9,911 bases of DNA, taken from assembly GCA_030602845.1 (NCBI GenBank), contig JAUVYZ010000051.1, positions 1 through 9,911 on the forward strand. Reading direction: 5' to 3'. Position numbers and translations under genes: made by a program. Source of the DNA: Phycisphaerae bacterium (GTDB lineage Bacteria > Planctomycetota > Phycisphaerae > Sedimentisphaerales > Anaerobacaceae). The notes beneath the pieces were generated by a model. The model was not told the origin of the DNA, did no database searches, and was given only the letters and a program-made list of their open reading frames with translations. Below are positions 7,053 to 9,911 of this stretch, one piece after another. The number at the start of each line of letters is the position of its first letter. Positions within the stretch are counted from its first letter, which is position 1.

Positions 7053-8336
7053 TCAATAGACTCTTACAATCTTAGAGCCGTAGTAGTAATGTGAAAGAAT
7101 CTGCTCGGCGGTTTCGCCTTTCCTTGCCATTGCCTGGGCGCCGCACTGACACATTCCTACGCCGTGCCCGAAACCTATCCCTGCTAAAAATTCCCATTTA
7201 TCGCCCATATTGACGACCTGGCAAACTGTGCTTTGTAATTTACGGCCGCTTGGGTCGATTGTAAGACGGAAGTCCTCGGCTCGCAGGAAATCACTTTTGC
7301 CGCTTGAGCCGACGAGCTTGACCAGCGTCAATCGCGAAAATTTTCCATACTTACTTTGCCTGGCCGGAACTATGTTCGTGATTTCGCCAAGCTGCTTTAG
7401 TTTTGGATACCTCTGTAATAGTCTGGCTGTAACATAGGCCTTATCGAACTGAACCGCAGGCCAGTAGAAAAAGCGATGCTTGGCTACCTCTTTGCAATAG
7501 GGACAGGGACGGGCAACGAGCGCTTCGAAAGAGTCGCCGAATACGTGCTTACTGTCTTCGGTGTGCCCCCCGCAGATTGAGCTGTAGTAAGTGGGGAAGA
7601 TATCTTCAGTGCCGTCAGAATGCTTACAGACTAAAACCCGCCCGTATGTCCTGCTGACGGCGTTCCAAATCCGGGCCGATTCGGCTTTGATGCCGAGGTA
7701 AACCTGGTTTGCCTGTGTTTTCCTGACGTCCCAGGCGCGATTGCCGCCGAAACGCTTTTTGATATACAGACAATAAGTCCTTGCAGCGATTGCCTGGGCC
7801 CTCAGTGCCGCCGGTTCCCAGTAATCAGGCATCTCGGCACCTACTACGCCGGCTAAATACGGCTCAAGCGGAACAAGGTTTACTGCGTCAAAAGAGCTGC
7901 CGTCAGGGCCGATTTGCAGCTTTAATTTGCCGCGGTAATCATCACCGTTTAAGTTAAAGATGTACGGGTCACCGGGAAAGATAATCGCCTCGTTACTTGT
8001 AAGGGGTTGACCGGCAATCGTAATTGTGCCGGCAGACATCTCTGCCCTCAGCGGCACATTAACCCGATCAAAATAGTTTCGTACCCCTGGTGCGCGCGGG
8101 TCGTAGCTAATAACACTGAAAGGTGAAGCAATCTTTATGGTGCACTCTGTGACATCATCGAGCAGCAGGACCCTTACCCAGAACTGCGGTTCGATGTCCA
8201 TCTGCGGGGTGGACCTGGTGAGCTGCCTTGCCTTGCAGCCGGCGAGAATTATCAGCAAAAGTAGAGGGGCTATCCGAATCAATTGATTATTGATTATCTT
8301 CGATTGATTATTTTTAATGTTTTTTTCAATGACCAT
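7053..8336 (-). CDS. SpoIID/LytB-family lipoprotein, probable peptidoglycan lytic transglycosylase
   Basis: SpoIID-family enzymes cut glycan strands stripped of stem peptides. The family core is clear: LEPYLAGVVGAEMPDYW (157-173) with the probable catalytic Glu168, LRAQAIAARTYCLY (178-191), YYSSICGGHTED (250-261) and GIGFGHGVGMCQCGAQAMA (386-404), where most members read HGVGMSQYGA. A CPYC pair (278-281) lies between. These Cys and His residues suggest metal binding, as in clostridial SpoIID. The N-terminus has a lipobox, LAGC, with Cys34, so the protein is probably a lipoprotein facing the periplasm. The first 18 residues (NIKNNQSKIINNQ and neighbours) are encoded by an AT-rich repeat and do not look like a signal peptide; a TTG at 8282-8280 would give the more normal MIRIAPLLLLIILAGC. 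Neither start has a Shine-Dalgarno. The TPR/alpha-CTD gene ends 18 bases upstream, suggesting co-transcription. With no sporulation genes around, vegetative wall remodelling is the likelier role. Confidence 0.9.
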   Translation of the reverse strand: MVIEKNIKNNQSKIINNQLIRIAPLLLLIILAGCKARQLTRSTPQMDIEPQFWVRVLLLDDVTECTIKIASPFSVISYDPRAPGVRNYFDRVNVPLRAEMSAGTITIAGQPLTSNEAIIFPGDPYIFNLNGDDYRGKLKLQIGPDGSSFDAVNLVPLEPYLAGVVGAEMPDYWEPAALRAQAIAARTYCLYIKKRFGGNRAWDVRKTQANQVYLGIKAESARIWNAVSRTYGRVLVCKHSDGTEDIFPTYYSSICGGHTEDSKHVFGDSFEALVARPCPYCKEVAKHRFFYWPAVQFDKAYVTARLLQRYPKLKQLGEITNIVPARQSKYGKFSRLTLVKLVGSSGKSDFLRAEDFRLTIDPSGRKLQSTVCQVVNMGDKWEFLAGIGFGHGVGMCQCGAQAMARKGETAEQILSHYYYGSKIVRVY

Positions 8337-8351
8337 TTATCAATAATCAAT
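8282..8351. repeat. AT-rich inverted-repeat element, copy B (overlaps the SpoIID-family start)
   Basis: The ends ATTGATTATTG (8282-8292) and CAATAATCAAT (8341-8351) are perfect 11-bp inverted repeats, 48 bases apart. Further copies of ATTGATTA lie inside (near 8289 and 8303). The right end carries the 18-mer CATTTATCAATAATCAAT (8334-8351) that is also in copy A. The element fills the 18-base gap after the TPR/alpha-CTD gene and runs into the first 18 codons of the annotated SpoIID-family gene, whose ATG (8336-8334) is part of the repeat. Confidence 0.7.
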
Positions 8352-8354
8352 CGG

Positions 8355-9677
8355 TTAATCCAGTGCTCGCAGCGATAATCCAAGGTTGCCGATGGCCTTT
8401 CTGATCTCATTTAAGCTTGTTACGCCGAAGTTTTTTACCCCGAGCAGCTCGGCATCTGTTTTGCGCGTCAAATCCCCGAGGGTGCGAATATCAAGTTTTT
8501 GCAGGCACTTTCGAGCACGCACCGACAATTGGAGGTCATCTATAGGTTTGCTTAAGAGTCTTTCATCTTCATCTTCATCTTGTACCTCGATGAGCTCAGA
8601 GCCTTCTGCTGAAGAGAGCTGCTTTTCCTCCAGGGCCATACCAAGGCGCAATGCTTTTGTTTCGAGAATACTCTTGATTTCTCTAAGAGAGGTTTCACCA
8701 AAGTTTTTATAAGACAGCAGTTCCACCTCGGAGATATTCAAAAGGTCGCCGAGTGTTTCGATTTTCATTTTTTTCAGGCAGTTTCTGCTGCGCACCGACA
8801 GCTCAAAGTCAGAGATTGGCGTTTCAAGGATTTGGTTCTTGCGGGTTTTTTTCTTTTCTTTTTCCTCGTCATAGAACATTGTTTCTGAGCTTTCGATGTC
8901 TTCTTTGAACAGGATTGCTCTTTGATGATTCGGATGAAATTCCAGGACCATATCAACACATTGAAGAGCCTCGTTGAACCAGCCCATATCTTCATAGAGC
9001 ACAGCTAAATTCAGCAGGGCACTTACGTGAACCGAAGAGCTTGAAGCAATTTGCGTGTAGTAGTCAATGGCTGCGTCCTCATCGCCGGATAAATCGCAGC
9101 GATAAGCTAAGTGGAAAAGGGCTCTTTGATGATTCGGGGATAATTCCAGAGCTGTTTTGTAATTGTCCATTGCTTCTTCGTAAAGCCCCTGCGCTTCCTG
9201 AAGACGGCCAAGCTGGTAGTGATACTCGGCACTTACATTTTCAAAATTTGCGCAGGTTTTCAGCTCCTTAGCCACGGCATCGAAGTTTGATGCATGCCGA
9301 TATGTGGCGACTTTTTCCAGGGTTGTGCTTAATGTGTCGGCTTCATAATTGAGACTGTTTTGCAAGCTTTTGATTGCTTCATCGAATTGGCCCATTCGGC
9401 GAAGTGCAAAGGCCAGGTATATGAATTTTTCTTTGCAGTCCTTTGCCTTTTGCAGTTTCTGGGCTGCTTCGGCGTTTCTGCCGAGAATAAAAAGCCCGAT
9501 TCCCACCGCCAGACGAGTCTTTGGTGACGTTCTGGCCATATTCGCCTCTACTTGTTCACTGAAAGCTATCTGGTTGCTTTCGCTGCAATGGACGGCCTCG
9601 GAGAGCGTCTTAATCTCGTCCATTGACGGTAAATCCTTGGCAAATAAGTCGATTCCCAGCTCTGCAATTGATTTCAT
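8355..9677 (-). CDS. TPR protein with two tandem RNA polymerase alpha-CTD-like domains
   Basis: The product is 440 residues. Residues about 47-262 are helical repeats of TPR type (for example YHYQLGRLQEAQGLYEEAMD, LSPNHQRALFHLA, LLNLAVLYEDMGWFNEALQ), a protein-binding scaffold. After a charged linker (EEKEKKKTRK) come two copies of the alpha-subunit C-terminal domain fold, 283-348 and 373-440, joined by an acidic linker (EVQDEDEDER). Both show SVR...CL, TLGDL, ELL and NFG-x-TSL-x-EI. E. coli alpha-CTD DNA-contact residues match as follows: copy 1 has Arg296, Asn299, Cys300, Gly327, Ser330 and Glu333; copy 2 has Arg387, Lys390 (Asn in E. coli), Cys391, Gly418, Ser421 and Glu424. In both, Lys298 is Thr. 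There are no polymerase assembly domains, so this is not RpoA. A cytoplasmic role in DNA or transcription-factor binding is inferred. The start at 9677 has a strong Shine-Dalgarno; the longer frame starts inside the -10 box. Confidence 0.87.
   Translation of the reverse strand: MKSIAELGIDLFAKDLPSMDEIKTLSEAVHCSESNQIAFSEQVEANMARTSPKTRLAVGIGLFILGRNAEAAQKLQKAKDCKEKFIYLAFALRRMGQFDEAIKSLQNSLNYEADTLSTTLEKVATYRHASNFDAVAKELKTCANFENVSAEYHYQLGRLQEAQGLYEEAMDNYKTALELSPNHQRALFHLAYRCDLSGDEDAAIDYYTQIASSSSVHVSALLNLAVLYEDMGWFNEALQCVDMVLEFHPNHQRAILFKEDIESSETMFYDEEKEKKKTRKNQILETPISDFELSVRSRNCLKKMKIETLGDLLNISEVELLSYKNFGETSLREIKSILETKALRLGMALEEKQLSSAEGSELIEVQDEDEDERLLSKPIDDLQLSVRARKCLQKLDIRTLGDLTRKTDAELLGVKNFGVTSLNEIRKAIGNLGLSLRALD
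8358..8561 (-). other. Alpha-CTD-like domain 2 of the TPR protein
   Basis: Residues 373-440 align end to end with the E. coli RpoA C-terminal domain: LLSKPIDDLQLSVRARKCL corresponds to LLRPVDDLELTVRSANCL, and NLGLSLR corresponds to RGLSLGM. It ends two residues before the stop codon would be expected from the longer RpoA tail. The helix-hairpin-helix segment NFGVTSLNEI is intact. Confidence 0.85.
8634..8831 (-). other. Alpha-CTD-like domain 1 of the TPR protein
   Basis: Residues 283-348 align with the same RpoA domain: PISDFELSVRSRNCLKKMKI, TLGDLLNISEVELL and NFGETSLREIKSIL, then LRLGMALEE, which resembles the LSLGMRLEN end of E. coli alpha. It is closer to RpoA than domain 2 at the DNA-contact Asn (Asn299). 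The two domains share obvious similarity and probably arose by duplication. Confidence 0.85.
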
Positions 9678-9686
9678 AGCAACTTT

Positions 9687-9692
9687 CTCCTT
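9687..9692 (-). promoter_or_regulatory. Shine-Dalgarno of the TPR/alpha-CTD gene
   Basis: AAGGAG on the minus strand lies nine bases before the ATG at 9677-9675 (AAGGAGAAAGTTGCTATG). This is the strongest ribosome binding site in the window and decides the start in favour of the 440-residue form. Confidence 0.85.
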
Positions 9693-9714
9693 ATTCGTAT
9701 TTCGTATATTATTC
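9692..9714. repeat. Short ATTCGTATTTCGTAT repeat in the 5' leader of the TPR/alpha-CTD gene
   Basis: TTCGTAT occurs twice in near tandem (9694-9700 and 9702-9708), followed by ATTATTC. It lies just upstream of the Shine-Dalgarno in the roughly 75-base leader. It resembles the TTTCGGA tract near 7000 in sequence style. Confidence 0.45.
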
Positions 9715-9759
9715 TTGTTTTGCCCGATACTTCTCACCCACCGCCCACCACGAGGAAGC

Positions 9760-9787
9760 ATTATAAGGCGAAAGCAACGATTTGCAA
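9760..9787 (-). promoter_or_regulatory. Sigma70-type promoter for the minus-strand cluster
   Basis: Read on the minus strand, TTGCAA (9787-9782) and a perfect TATAAT (9765-9760) are separated by 16 bases. Transcription would begin near 9753, leaving a leader of about 75 bases before the ATG at 9677. It is the only near-consensus promoter I noticed upstream of the cluster, so it may drive the TPR/alpha-CTD gene and possibly all six genes. The ATG of the longer upstream frame (9761-9759) lies within the TATAATG of the -10 box, which argues against that start. Confidence 0.7.
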
Positions 9788-9802
9788 CAGATTTTTTAGC
9801 CG

Positions 9803-9911
9803 ATGCGCATTCGTGGATTTTTTATATTTTTTCGGAATATAACTGATGGCTTGAGAGGTTTGTGGGAGTTCGATGATGCGGGCGACCTGACCAAGGCGAC
9901 CATTGGTAATG
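9803..9911 (+). CDS. Possible 5' end of a LamG/concanavalin-like secreted protein (3' partial)
   Basis: An open frame runs from ATG at 9803 to the right edge (36 whole codons). From about residue 15 it reads DGLRGLWEFDDAGDLTKATI, then GN, which is the opening of LamG-like domains in planctomycete surface proteins (GLxGxWxFDD...LxKATxGN). Codon use from about 9845 is GC-rich and coding-like. The preceding residues (MRIRGFFIFFRN) come from AT-rich DNA and make at best a very short, Phe-rich signal peptide. The true start may therefore be a TTG near 9851, or the gene may have lost its normal 5' end. It diverges from the TPR/alpha-CTD gene, whose promoter lies just to the left. Confidence 0.45.
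   Translation, partial: MRIRGFFIFFRNITDGLRGLWEFDDAGDLTKATIGN

Noticed and set aside
7053..8336. Sporulation as the role of the SpoIID-family protein
   Set aside because: No other sporulation genes are visible and the neighbours are translocon and envelope genes; the family also occurs in non-sporulating bacteria.
8355..9677. Annotating the TPR/alpha-CTD gene as rpoA
   Set aside because: It lacks the RpoA N-terminal dimerisation and insert domains and has two CTD copies on a TPR scaffold.

Overview
The window looks like a planctomycete chromosome segment, most likely class Phycisphaerae (Sedimentisphaerales-like). The clues are a secreted Gly/Asp-rich beta-helix protein ending in a dockerin-like double calcium-loop domain, a fused and enlarged SecDF, a SpoIID-family lipoprotein in a setting with no sporulation genes, and several genes without a clear Shine-Dalgarno. 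The lineage is inferred from protein style, not from a marker gene.

Layout. Positions 3-1022 (+) hold the 3' part of a secreted beta-helix/dockerin protein, cut by the left edge. Positions 1080-9677 hold six genes, all on the minus strand. In transcription order they are: a TPR protein with two tandem RNA polymerase alpha-CTD-like domains (9677-8355), a SpoIID-family lipoprotein (8336-7053), tgt (6946-5843), yajC (5776-5360), secDF (5276-1530) and a membrane-anchored LysM protein (1469-1080). A near-consensus sigma70-type promoter (9760-9787) precedes the first gene, and I see no convincing terminator between genes, so one long transcript is possible. A short plus-strand frame at the right edge (from about 9803) looks like the beginning of a LamG-type secreted protein.

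How the genes fit together. tgt-yajC-secD-secF is a classic conserved bacterial block: a tRNA-modifying enzyme plus the accessory part of the Sec translocon. Here it is sandwiched between two envelope proteins, a peptidoglycan-active lipoprotein and a LysM protein, and is led by a putative DNA-binding or polymerase-interacting protein. Both flanking plus-strand genes encode proteins that would be exported through Sec.

Most notable observations: the TPR plus double alpha-CTD protein; SecDF with two extra blocks of about 200 residues each in its periplasmic domains; a Glu where the catalytic nucleophile Asp of Tgt is expected; and short AT-rich repeats at every junction of the minus-strand cluster, including two related inverted-repeat elements that overlap the tgt stop codon and the SpoIID start. 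I do not see a clear new defence or mobile system. No tRNA, rRNA, CRISPR array or insertion sequence was found. No gene-free stretch exceeds 300 bases; the longest (9678-9911) holds the promoter and the right-edge gene fragment.
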